NCBI GenBank assembly: GCA_050298695.1
Contig: JBNKUQ010000048.1
Span: 1-23,786, forward strand
Direction of reading: 5' to 3'
Source: CANLBN01 sp050298695
GTDB taxonomy: Bacteria; Pseudomonadota; Gammaproteobacteria; Pseudomonadales; Cellvibrionaceae
DNA length: 23,786 nucleotides
Position numbers and translations under genes: made by a program. This document shows, piece by piece, positions 15,865 to 22,508 of the stretch (positions are counted from its first letter, which is position 1; each line of letters opens with the position of its first letter). A model generated the notes under the pieces. That model searched no databases, was not told where the DNA came from, and saw only the letters and a program-made list of their open reading frames with translations.

Positions 15865-16509
15865 TCAATAGGCGGCACTGAGTACAGCGCCATAGAGTCG
15901 GTAAAAAGTATTCGCGTTATCGATAATGGTTTGTTGATCATTTTCATTGGTGATTTGATTCATCAATCCTTCAAAAAAATTGACATGCTTGATATCCAGG
16001 TCACCATGAGAACGCAAGTAGCTAAATGCTGTATTAGGCAATCCAAGCTGATTTTGGATAATGTTTGATGTGTTGGTGGCGAGGGCAACACTCGTTCCCT
16101 CTAGCACGTGTACCATGCCAAAAAAACCGAGAGGGTTATGACGCATAATCAGGTCATAGGCATAGGCGATCATAACCTTTACTGAAAATTCTTCCGGGCT
16201 GTTTGCGACTGCCTCAACGTCACCTCCTGCGGCGCGAATGTCATTGAGAATCCATTGTTCATGGCCGAGCTCTTCCTCAATGTATTCAGCGATGGCTTTT
16301 TGTAACCATGCATGTTGGTAACCTAAACGACTACCACAAGCCATTAATAAGGGTACCGTATGTTTAACATGGTGATAGGCCTGAGATAAAAAACGCAGAT
16401 AGCGTGGCAGGCTGACGCTGCCAGCAGCGGTTTCCTGAATGATGGGCAGTGTGAGCAGTCTTTCTCTTTCTACGGTGGTTTGATCAATTAATTGTTGGTA
16501 AAACGGCAT
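15865..16509 (-). CDS. Heme-oxygenase-like diiron oxidase (TenA/UndA-like fold)
   Basis: A 214-residue all-helical protein of the iron-containing redox enzyme group within the heme-oxygenase-like superfamily. Members use a diiron centre and O2 to oxidise fatty acids or amines, for example UndA (lauric acid to 1-undecene) and BesC. The ligand pattern ExxH ... E ... HxxxDxxH is complete: E80 and H83 (IEEELGHEQW), E137 (HVLEGTSV), and H168, D172 and H175 (SHGDLDIKHV). This separates it from TenA thiaminases, which lack the metal set. AGGAG lies 7 bases before the ATG, 13 bases after the ligase stop. In this operon a fatty acyl or amino-acyl intermediate is the likely substrate, but the reaction cannot be read from sequence. 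Confidence 0.85.
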   Translation of the reverse strand: MPFYQQLIDQTTVERERLLTLPIIQETAAGSVSLPRYLRFLSQAYHHVKHTVPLLMACGSRLGYQHAWLQKAIAEYIEEELGHEQWILNDIRAAGGDVEAVANSPEEFSVKVMIAYAYDLIMRHNPLGFFGMVHVLEGTSVALATNTSNIIQNQLGLPNTAFSYLRSHGDLDIKHVNFFEGLMNQITNENDQQTIIDNANTFYRLYGAVLSAAY

Positions 16510-16522
16510 GTTTGGGCTCCTA

Positions 16523-18025
16523 TCAAATATCAGTCGTCGCGGGTGTATAAAGGTCGTTTAGCGATGATGCATAGGCGAGAAAAATAAGGTCCCGACGTAT
16601 GCGGCCATTACTAGTCAGTAGTTTGTTTTCTGTCGAAAAGGCTTCGTCGCTTATCAGCCATTTTGAAATTTGTGCGTAGTCAGGTAATTGTTGGTTGAGA
16701 GCGTGAATTTCCTGTGCAATCTTGTCTGTGCTGACATTTTTTTGGGGGGTAATAATAGCGGTGATAAAATCTTCGCCATCGCCATAGATACAAGCCTGAT
16801 GGATTGTGGGCAATGCACAGAGTTCGGCTTCTAACCATTCGGGGCTGATATTGCGGCCTTGGCTGGTGATTAGTACATTTTTTTTACGGCCTTGGATAAA
16901 CAGATAACCCTCGTCATCGAGATAGCCCACATCACCCGTTGCCACGAGGTGTGGATCGTGCTCTTTGGCTGAGTCATTGCGCTGTGTATTGTCGAGCCCC
17001 AGATAACCAAGAAAAGTGTTTCCGCGAATCCATATTTCTCCATCATCGGCGATATGTACATCGCAATGGGGTAGGGGTTTTCCAACACTCCCAAGGCGTT
17101 CTGCAACGGGTAAGTTCAAACTGACAACCGATGTGCATTCCGATAAACCATAACCTTCAAAGACGGGTAATCGACAGGCTTTGGCCTGTGACAATAAACG
17201 GGGTGACACCTTGCTGCCTCCTACTGCGATAAAGGTGAGAGAGGTCGGTAGAGCCTGGTGAGTGGCTAGGTAGATCAGCGCTTTGAGCAATTGAGGTGTG
17301 GCAATCAAACTGTTGGGACGGTAGCGATTCAGGCAAGTGCTGAGTCGTGATATATCCAGGGTTGCTGCCCCGGAGCCACCGATCCCCAACTCTTTTGCAG
17401 AAGGCAGATACACGGTTTTACCACTGATTAGCGGTAACAATAGGCCAGCTATATTTTCCAGCAAAACAGGTAAGGGCATAAGACATAAATGTGTATTAAC
17501 CCCCAAGTCTTGGGTAAGAAGGTATAGCGTCTCACAGGTTTTATCGATATTTTGACGACTTAAACACACACCCTTGGGGGTTCCCGTTGTGCCGGATGTA
17601 AACGTAATGAGTGCGGTTTGTTCTGGTGCGGCAATTGTGCTTGTGACTGTCCGATAATAAGCGTTTGGTATAGTTGGGCACTGTGTGAAGTCGGGATCTA
17701 AGGATTGTGCCAGCGATAGGGGAGCAAATAGGTGTTCTATCGTGTTGTTTTGCAGAATATGCTGCTGTTGCTCGCGTGAAAAAAATAGTGGTATTGGTGT
17801 TAGCGGTATATTGCAATGTAAAGCGGCCAATTGCACCACGACCCACTCGATACTGTTTTCCATAGCAATACTAATATGCCGACTATTCGTTTGCTGTAAT
17901 CGCTGACTTAACTGAAGGCTTTTTTGCCATAGCTCGCTATAGGAAAGTGTTTGGCTATCACTGGCTAAGGCAAGGCTGTCTGGCTGTTGCTCGGCAAGTG
18001 TTGCTAAACGTTGTAGTACCCACAT
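16523..18025 (-). CDS. AMP-forming acyl ligase (ANL superfamily) with Arg at the usual catalytic Lys
   Basis: A 500-residue adenylate-forming enzyme that activates a carboxylic acid with ATP. Motifs present are A3 TSGTTGTPKG (143-152), A5 GYGLSECT (291-298), A7/A8 TGDVGYLDDEGYLFIQGRKK (363-382) and NVLITSQGRNISPEWLE. It is most like acyl-CoA or fatty acyl-AMP ligases, and no carrier protein gene is adjacent. Near the C-terminus the A10 motif reads LTSNGRIRRDLI: the residue normally lysine, which contacts acid and ATP in adenylation, is arginine. The N-terminal domain is about 30 to 40 residues shorter than typical long-chain acyl-CoA synthetases. The start overlaps the upstream stop (TAATG), with AGGAG 9-10 bases ahead. 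Substrate is unknown. Confidence 0.9.
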   Translation of the reverse strand: MWVLQRLATLAEQQPDSLALASDSQTLSYSELWQKSLQLSQRLQQTNSRHISIAMENSIEWVVVQLAALHCNIPLTPIPLFFSREQQQHILQNNTIEHLFAPLSLAQSLDPDFTQCPTIPNAYYRTVTSTIAAPEQTALITFTSGTTGTPKGVCLSRQNIDKTCETLYLLTQDLGVNTHLCLMPLPVLLENIAGLLLPLISGKTVYLPSAKELGIGGSGAATLDISRLSTCLNRYRPNSLIATPQLLKALIYLATHQALPTSLTFIAVGGSKVSPRLLSQAKACRLPVFEGYGLSECTSVVSLNLPVAERLGSVGKPLPHCDVHIADDGEIWIRGNTFLGYLGLDNTQRNDSAKEHDPHLVATGDVGYLDDEGYLFIQGRKKNVLITSQGRNISPEWLEAELCALPTIHQACIYGDGEDFITAIITPQKNVSTDKIAQEIHALNQQLPDYAQISKWLISDEAFSTENKLLTSNGRIRRDLIFLAYASSLNDLYTPATTDI

Positions 18026-18762
18026 TATTGGGAGTCTCCTGATGGTTGAACGGGCGGCAGAGTAGATAGCTGAATAGATTCATCATCAAGTGGCCATTGA
18101 GCTTGCTGAATTAAGGCGGATAACAAGGGGTGGCTATTTAACTTTTCCAATGCACTGGCAATATTACCTGCGTATACCACGGGCTTTTCTCGATAATAAC
18201 TACCCCAATTCTTTTGTTGGCCTGTTAGGCACTCTGGCTTGGCTTTGGCTAAAGGTGTTAGATCCAGGTCGATTCCAAGCTTTTCAAAGCTATTGAAAAC
18301 TTTAGGCGTCATGGTAATGACCAGCCAGCGAAAGCCTTGAGCGTAAAAGTAGGTGATAAGAGACAAGATGAGACGGCGAGTGCTGCCTGAGGATACCGAG
18401 GCGAGGTTACCAACTTCTAGAATGCAAGAGCGTTGCGTATTCGCAATATTTTTTTGCCCCAGCAATTGTTCAATGGGCATCCTCAAATACTGTTCAAGAA
18501 ACAACGGGCCTGCCCCTGCGCTTTTATATCCTAAGGCGGCCACTAATGTTTGTTGTTTGTCAGTTAGAGCCAACAATTCCGGGGCAAATTGAGATATATG
18601 GGCACCATGTTCATTGTAAAAACAATGGTTAATAAATGTTTCAACCTGCCTTCTATTAACGCCGTGGTCAATACGATAAATCTGAGCTTGGTTATTTTTT
18701 AACGTTGTTGGAGTGCTCTGCTCGTGAGAAGGTGTCTTGGTGGAGTAGGGTTTCATCATCAT
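18025..18762 (-). CDS. 'Thermostable hemolysin' family protein, probable GNAT/LuxI-like acyltransferase
   Basis: First gene of the operon, 245 residues, recognisable as the family named after Vibrio delta-VPH thermostable hemolysin. No signal peptide or transmembrane segment is visible, which fits a cytoplasmic enzyme better than a secreted toxin. The order of elements resembles GNAT and autoinducer-synthase folds: strand LLALTDKQQTLVAALGYKS (63-81), a loop with GPLFLEQYL (85-93), strand CILEVGNLASV (113-123, compare the ELxRLAV strand of LuxI proteins), then a glycine/arginine turn SSGSTRRLILSLITYFYAQG and strand FRWLVITMTPKVFNSFEKLG. Three ATGs in tandem (18762, 18759, 18756) could start it; AGAGG (18765-18769) is best spaced for the second or third. 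The hemolysin name may be misleading; the acyltransferase reading is inference from pattern. Confidence 0.82.
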   Translation of the reverse strand: MMMKPYSTKTPSHEQSTPTTLKNNQAQIYRIDHGVNRRQVETFINHCFYNEHGAHISQFAPELLALTDKQQTLVAALGYKSAGAGPLFLEQYLRMPIEQLLGQKNIANTQRSCILEVGNLASVSSGSTRRLILSLITYFYAQGFRWLVITMTPKVFNSFEKLGIDLDLTPLAKAKPECLTGQQKNWGSYYREKPVVYAGNIASALEKLNSHPLLSALIQQAQWPLDDESIQLSTLPPVQPSGDSQ

Positions 18763-18783
18763 AGCCTCTGTTGTGTTGTGGTA

Positions 18784-18794
18784 AGACTATTTGA
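18784..18794 (-). promoter_or_regulatory. Candidate -10 region of the acyl-chemistry operon
   Basis: On the minus strand TCAAAT (18794-18789) lies 5 bases after the second half-site, and TAGTCT (18789-18784) lies slightly further on. Each matches TATAAT at 4 of 6 positions. Either would place the direct repeat over the -35 position, the arrangement seen when PmrA-type activators replace a -35 contact. The choice between them is open. Confidence 0.3.
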
Positions 18795-18796
18795 TG

Positions 18797-18815
18797 AACC
18801 TTAAGGAAACCTTAA
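18797..18815 (-). promoter_or_regulatory. PmrA/QseB-type direct-repeat operator
   Basis: Read on the minus strand, TTAAGGTT occurs twice with start-to-start spacing of 11 bases (18815-18808 and 18804-18797), containing TTAAG-N6-TTAAG. On the plus strand this is CTTAA-N6-CTTAA. OmpR-family regulators bind such one-turn direct repeats, and CTTAA/TTAAG half-sites are typical of PmrA, BasR and QseB. It lies 35-53 bases ahead of the hemolysin-family start, where an activator site is expected. The QseB/PmrA-type regulator encoded after the operon is the obvious candidate to bind it. Confidence 0.65.
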
Positions 18816-18933
18816 CAGGCTAAATAAAAATAAAAGAATGTATTTGTCGCTATGATAGACGCCATGATTATTCTTTAAGTGTATAAAAAGAAGCCGCTTG
18901 GTTTGAATAAAAAGTAAATAATTGTTGTAAGAC

Positions 18934-18949
18934 TGGCACGTATTTTGTT
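18934..18949 (+). promoter_or_regulatory. Sigma-54-like promoter upstream of prkA
   Basis: TGGCACG-TATT-TTGTT matches the TGGCACG-N4-TTGCW consensus, with GG at 18935-18936 and the -12 element correctly spaced 10 bases on. The only departure is GT in place of the -12 GC. Transcription would start near 18960, giving a leader of about 177 bases. The E. coli yeaGH operon is part of the nitrogen (NtrC/sigma-54) response, which fits. I found no clear NtrC site upstream. Confidence 0.5.
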
Positions 18950-19012
18950 GTCTTTATTCTAAGGTGAATTATGACAAAATAACGACATTAATTTTTTATT
19001 TTTAAATAAATC

Positions 19013-19053
19013 ACTTACTTATGGCATAAAAGGGTCTATCCTTAGAAGTAAGT
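19013..19053 (+). promoter_or_regulatory. Inverted repeat in the prkA leader
   Basis: ACTTACTT (19013-19020) and AAGTAAGT (19046-19053) form a perfect 8-bp inverted repeat around 25 bases. It could be an mRNA stem in the leader or a binding site on DNA. It is AT-rich and may be weak. Confidence 0.35.
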
Positions 19054-19136
19054 TGTTTGTTTGGGTTTTGTAAAGACAAATAAGAGCAATTATTGATCTT
19101 ATTTTTTTCTGTTTAAGTGCAACTGAGGAAATGCTA

Positions 19137-21059
19137 ATGACAATCTTTAATCATTTTCGCGAGCGTTATGAAGCAACTCAAGAGGAGACCATGACGATCC
19201 AGGAATACCTGGAGTTATGCAAAAAGGACCCGAGTGTCTATGCCACTGCTGCTGAACGAATTTTACAAGCGATTGGTGAGCCAGAATTGGTCGATACGTC
19301 CAAAGATTCTCGTTTGAGTCGCATCTTTTCCAATAAAGTGATTAAACGTTATAAAGTCTTTGAAGATTTCTATGGAATGGAAGAGGCGATACAGCAAATT
19401 GTTTCTTTCTTCAAACATGCGGCTCAAGGTCTAGAAGAGAAAAAGCAAATTCTTTATTTATTAGGTCCTGTTGGTGGGGGTAAGTCTTCACTTGCTGAGA
19501 AAATTAAATCCTTAATAGAAAAGCAGCCCATCTACTGTTTGCAAGGTTCCCCAGTCTTCGAATCGCCACTTGGATTATTTAATCCAGAGGAAGACGGCAA
19601 AATTCTTGAAGAGGACTATGGTATTCCCGTTCGCTACGTTAAAAATATTATGTCACCTTGGGCTGTGAAACGCTTGCGTGAATTTGGCGGTGATATTAGT
19701 CAGTTTAAGGTGGTTAAATTGCATCCGTCTATTTTGGATCAAATCGCTGTCTCTAAAACTGAACCCGGTGATGAAAATAACCAAGATATTTCTTCCTTGG
19801 TGGGTAAAGTCGATATTCGTAAGCTAGAAGACTTTCCACAAAATGATCCCGATGCTTATAGCTTCTCTGGTGGTTTGTGTCGTGCCAACCGAGGGGTTAT
19901 GGAGTTTGTGGAAATGTTTAAGGCGCCCATTAAAGTCTTGCACCCTCTGTTAACGGCGACTCAAGAAGGTAATTACAATAGTACGGAAGGTTTAGGTGCG
20001 ATTCCTTTTGATGGCGTTGTCCTTGCGCACTCCAACGAGGCCGAGTGGCGTACCTTTAAAAACAACAAAAATAACGAGGCATTTATTGACCGTGTTTATA
20101 TCGTTAAAGTGCCGTACTGCTTGCGTGTTTCCGAAGAAGTGAAAATTTACCAAAAATTGTTGGAAAACAGTTCGCTAGATGAAGCGCCTTGCGCACCGGA
20201 TACGCTAAAAATGCTCGCTAACTTTACGATATTGTCGCGACTCAAAGTGCCTGAAAATTCTAGCATTTTCTCTAAAATGCAAGTTTATGACGGCCAGAAT
20301 TTAAAAGATACAGATCCTAAATCTAAATCTTTGCAAGAATATAAAGATACAGCCGGTGTCGACGAGGGCATGGAGGGCTTATCCACCCGTTTTGCTTTTA
20401 AAATTTTATCCCGAGTATTTAATTTTGATGCAACGGAAATTTCAGCCAACCCTGTGCACTTGCTGTACGTATTAGAGCAACAGATCGAGCAAGAACAATT
20501 TCCTGATGAAACCCGCGATCGTTATTTATCCTACATTAAAGAGTATTTAGCGCCACGCTATATTGAGTTTATTGGCAAAGAGATACAAACCGCTTATCTG
20601 GAATCCTATTCTGAATACGGACAAAATATTTTTGATCGCTATGTCACCTATGCAGATTTTTGGATTCAGGACCAAGAATATCGTGATCCTGAAACCGGTG
20701 AAATTTTGGATCGTCCGTCGCTAAACGAAGAGTTAGAAAAAATTGAAAAACCTGCGGGTATCAGTAATCCAAAAGATTTTAGGAATGAAATTGTCAATTT
20801 TGTTTTGCGGGCTCGAGCGAATAACCAAGGTAAAAACCCGGTATGGAGTAGTTATGAAAAATTGCGCCGAGTTATTGAAAAGAAAATGTTCTCTAATACC
20901 GAGGATCTATTGCCAGTGGTATCCTTTAGTGCGAAGTCTTCTGCCGAAGATAAGAAAAAACATGAGGATTTTGTTTCTAGAATGGTTGATCGAGGTTATA
21001 CCGAAAAACAAGTTCGCTTATTATCTGAGTGGTATTTGCGTGTGAGAAAGTCTCAATAG
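19137..21059 (+). CDS. yeaG: PrkA/YeaG family serine/threonine protein kinase
   Basis: A 640-residue protein nearly collinear with E. coli YeaG (644 aa). The AAA-type N-terminal domain has Walker A GPVGGGKSS with lysine 116, and the C-terminal half carries the PrkA kinase-like domain, including the highly conserved ENSSIFSKMQVYDG and TAYLESYSEYGQNIFDRYVT regions. The family acts in adaptation to sustained starvation and stress, and was recently also seen as an AAA+ ATPase/protease-like protein in Bacillus, so kinase activity is established for some members only. The ATG at 19137 was chosen: GAGGA lies about 8 bases upstream and the protein then begins MTIFNHFRERYEA as in homologues, while the ATG at 19131 is too close. 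It leads the yeaG-yeaH-ycgB operon. Confidence 0.95.
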   Translation: MTIFNHFRERYEATQEETMTIQEYLELCKKDPSVYATAAERILQAIGEPELVDTSKDSRLSRIFSNKVIKRYKVFEDFYGMEEAIQQIVSFFKHAAQGLEEKKQILYLLGPVGGGKSSLAEKIKSLIEKQPIYCLQGSPVFESPLGLFNPEEDGKILEEDYGIPVRYVKNIMSPWAVKRLREFGGDISQFKVVKLHPSILDQIAVSKTEPGDENNQDISSLVGKVDIRKLEDFPQNDPDAYSFSGGLCRANRGVMEFVEMFKAPIKVLHPLLTATQEGNYNSTEGLGAIPFDGVVLAHSNEAEWRTFKNNKNNEAFIDRVYIVKVPYCLRVSEEVKIYQKLLENSSLDEAPCAPDTLKMLANFTILSRLKVPENSSIFSKMQVYDGQNLKDTDPKSKSLQEYKDTAGVDEGMEGLSTRFAFKILSRVFNFDATEISANPVHLLYVLEQQIEQEQFPDETRDRYLSYIKEYLAPRYIEFIGKEIQTAYLESYSEYGQNIFDRYVTYADFWIQDQEYRDPETGEILDRPSLNEELEKIEKPAGISNPKDFRNEIVNFVLRARANNQGKNPVWSSYEKLRRVIEKKMFSNTEDLLPVVSFSAKSSAEDKKKHEDFVSRMVDRGYTEKQVRLLSEWYLRVRKSQ

Positions 21060-21074
21060 TTTATATCCACTGTC

Positions 21075-21183
21075 TTTCAATTTCTGGGAGTGTTGGCTGC
21101 GCGCGCACTTGCCGCTTACTGATAACCGCTCCTGCGTGACCAGCACTTCCATCATCCTTGGTGGTCGTACCCAGAAGTTGAAA
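21075..21183 (+). other. 109-base structured element between prkA and yeaH
   Basis: The ends TTTCAATTTCTGGG (21075-21088) and CCCAGAAGTTGAAA (21170-21183) pair at 13 of 14 bases, with the odd one a G-U pair in RNA. Inside, GTGTTGG (21090-21096) pairs with CCAGCAC (21140-21146), CGCGCA (21102-21107) with TGCGTG (21133-21138), and CCATC (21149-21153) with GGTGG (21160-21164). Together these give a three-way-junction-like fold with two arms. The interior is richer in GC than its surroundings. It may be a small inserted repeat (MITE-like) or a structured RNA affecting yeaH. Confidence 0.5.
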
Positions 21184-21232
21184 TTCAATGGGTATATAGA
21201 AAAAATAGTTCTATGGTAAGTTAAGGTGATAT

Positions 21233-22501
21233 GTGAATTATATAGTTGATCGTCGATTAAACGCGAAGAAAAAAAGTACGGTTAATCGTCAGCGCTTTTT
21301 AAGACGCTATCGTCAGCATATTCAAAAAGCGGTAGCTGAAGCAGTTAATAAGCGTTCTATTACCGATATGGAAAAGGGTGAGAAGATATCCATCCCGTCT
21401 AAAGATATCAGTGAACCTATCTTTCATCATGGTCAAGGTGGACATAACACCCGTGTGCTTCCTGGTAATGATCAATTTACGGCTGGTGATTTAATTCCAC
21501 GCCCCTTGGGTGGCCAAGGGCAGGGTAGCGGTTCTGGTGCCAGTGATTCTGGTGAAGGCATGGACGAATTTGTATTTCAGATTACCCAAGAAGAATTTTT
21601 AAACTTTATGTTTGAAGATTTAGAATTGCCGAATTTAGTCAAACGACAACTTTTTGGCATTGACGAGTTTGAGTTAAAGCGAGCTGGAATCAGTAACGAA
21701 GGTTCACCAGGAAAAATTAATATCGTGCGTTCATTGCGCTCGGCAAATTCACGAAGGATTGCCTTAACCGGTAAAAAACGTAAGCATTTAAAAGCGTTAT
21801 TGCTGGAAATAGAACAGTTAGAAAAAAACGCTACGCCAGATCTCGATAAGATACAGGCATTAAAAGAGGAAGCCGAAACGCTCGAAGCAAAAATAAAGCG
21901 AACGCCTTGGATCGATGATTTCGATTTGAAATATAATCTGCATGTTAAACACCCCATTCCTCATTCTCGCGCCGTGATGTTTTGTATCATGGATGTCTCT
22001 GGCTCGATGGATCAAGAAACCAAAGATATTGCTAAACGCTTTTTTCTTTTGTTGTATTTATTCTTACAGCGTAATTATGAAAAGACGGAAGTGGTTTTTA
22101 TTCGTCACCACACCAATGCAAAAGAAGTGGATGAAGATGAGTTTTTTTATGCACGAGAGACCGGCGGTACGATTGTGTCGAGTTCGTTGTATTTGATGCA
22201 AGACATTATTGAGGAGCGTTATCCATCTTCGCAATGGAATATTTATGGTGCGCAAGCATCGGATGGTGATAACTGGAATGATGATTCTGCAACTTGCCAC
22301 GCTTTGTTGTCACAACATATTCTCCCAAAGTTACAGCATTATTCTTATATCGAAATCACCTCTAGAGGACCACAGGATTTATGGCATGCCTATGAAAAAT
22401 TAGCCGCTGAATTTTCGACTAAATTTTCCATGCGCCAATTAAGTAGTGCCGCGGATATTTATCCTGTCTTCCGTGATTTGTTTCAAAAAAAATTAGCGTG
22501 A
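21233..22501 (+). CDS. yeaH: YeaH/YhbH family von Willebrand factor A-like protein
   Basis: A 422-residue protein matching E. coli YeaH throughout, from the N-terminal VDRRLNAKKKSTVNRQRFLR to the C-terminal IYPVFRDLFQKK. The vWA-like domain has a MIDAS-type DVSGSMD (Asp254, Ser256, Ser258) for metal-dependent protein contacts. A glycine-rich linker (GGQGQGSGSGASDSGEG, about 92-110) and a charged coiled-coil helix (about 183-222) lie before it. It works with PrkA/YeaG in stress and stationary-phase adaptation; the molecular role is not known. The start is GTG with AAGG 6 bases upstream; the ATG two bases earlier runs straight into a stop. It follows the structured element and precedes ycgB by 7 bases. 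Confidence 0.95.
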   Translation: MNYIVDRRLNAKKKSTVNRQRFLRRYRQHIQKAVAEAVNKRSITDMEKGEKISIPSKDISEPIFHHGQGGHNTRVLPGNDQFTAGDLIPRPLGGQGQGSGSGASDSGEGMDEFVFQITQEEFLNFMFEDLELPNLVKRQLFGIDEFELKRAGISNEGSPGKINIVRSLRSANSRRIALTGKKRKHLKALLLEIEQLEKNATPDLDKIQALKEEAETLEAKIKRTPWIDDFDLKYNLHVKHPIPHSRAVMFCIMDVSGSMDQETKDIAKRFFLLLYLFLQRNYEKTEVVFIRHHTNAKEVDEDEFFYARETGGTIVSSSLYLMQDIIEERYPSSQWNIYGAQASDGDNWNDDSATCHALLSQHILPKLQHYSYIEITSRGPQDLWHAYEKLAAEFSTKFSMRQLSSAADIYPVFRDLFQKKLA

Positions 22502-22508
22502 ATCAACT

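Larger units (their letters stand above)
18763..19136. other. Divergent regulatory region between the acyl-chemistry operon and prkA
   Basis: This AT-rich 374-base region holds the PmrA/QseB-like direct repeat (18797-18815) for the leftward operon, a sigma-54-like promoter for prkA (18934-18949) and a leader hairpin (19013-19053). A three-codon ATG ACA AAA TAA reading with AAGGTG ahead of it begins at 18971. Apart from these I see no gene. Confidence 0.6.

Noticed and set aside
18763..18933. NtrC or other enhancer-binding inverted repeat upstream of the sigma-54-like promoter
   Set aside because: No TGCACC-N5-GGTGCA-like pair found; short inverted matches there are too weak to report.
21577..21957. 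Minus-strand ORF of 126 codons within yeaH
   Set aside because: It is serine-rich antisense shadow of a conserved helical region in yeaH.
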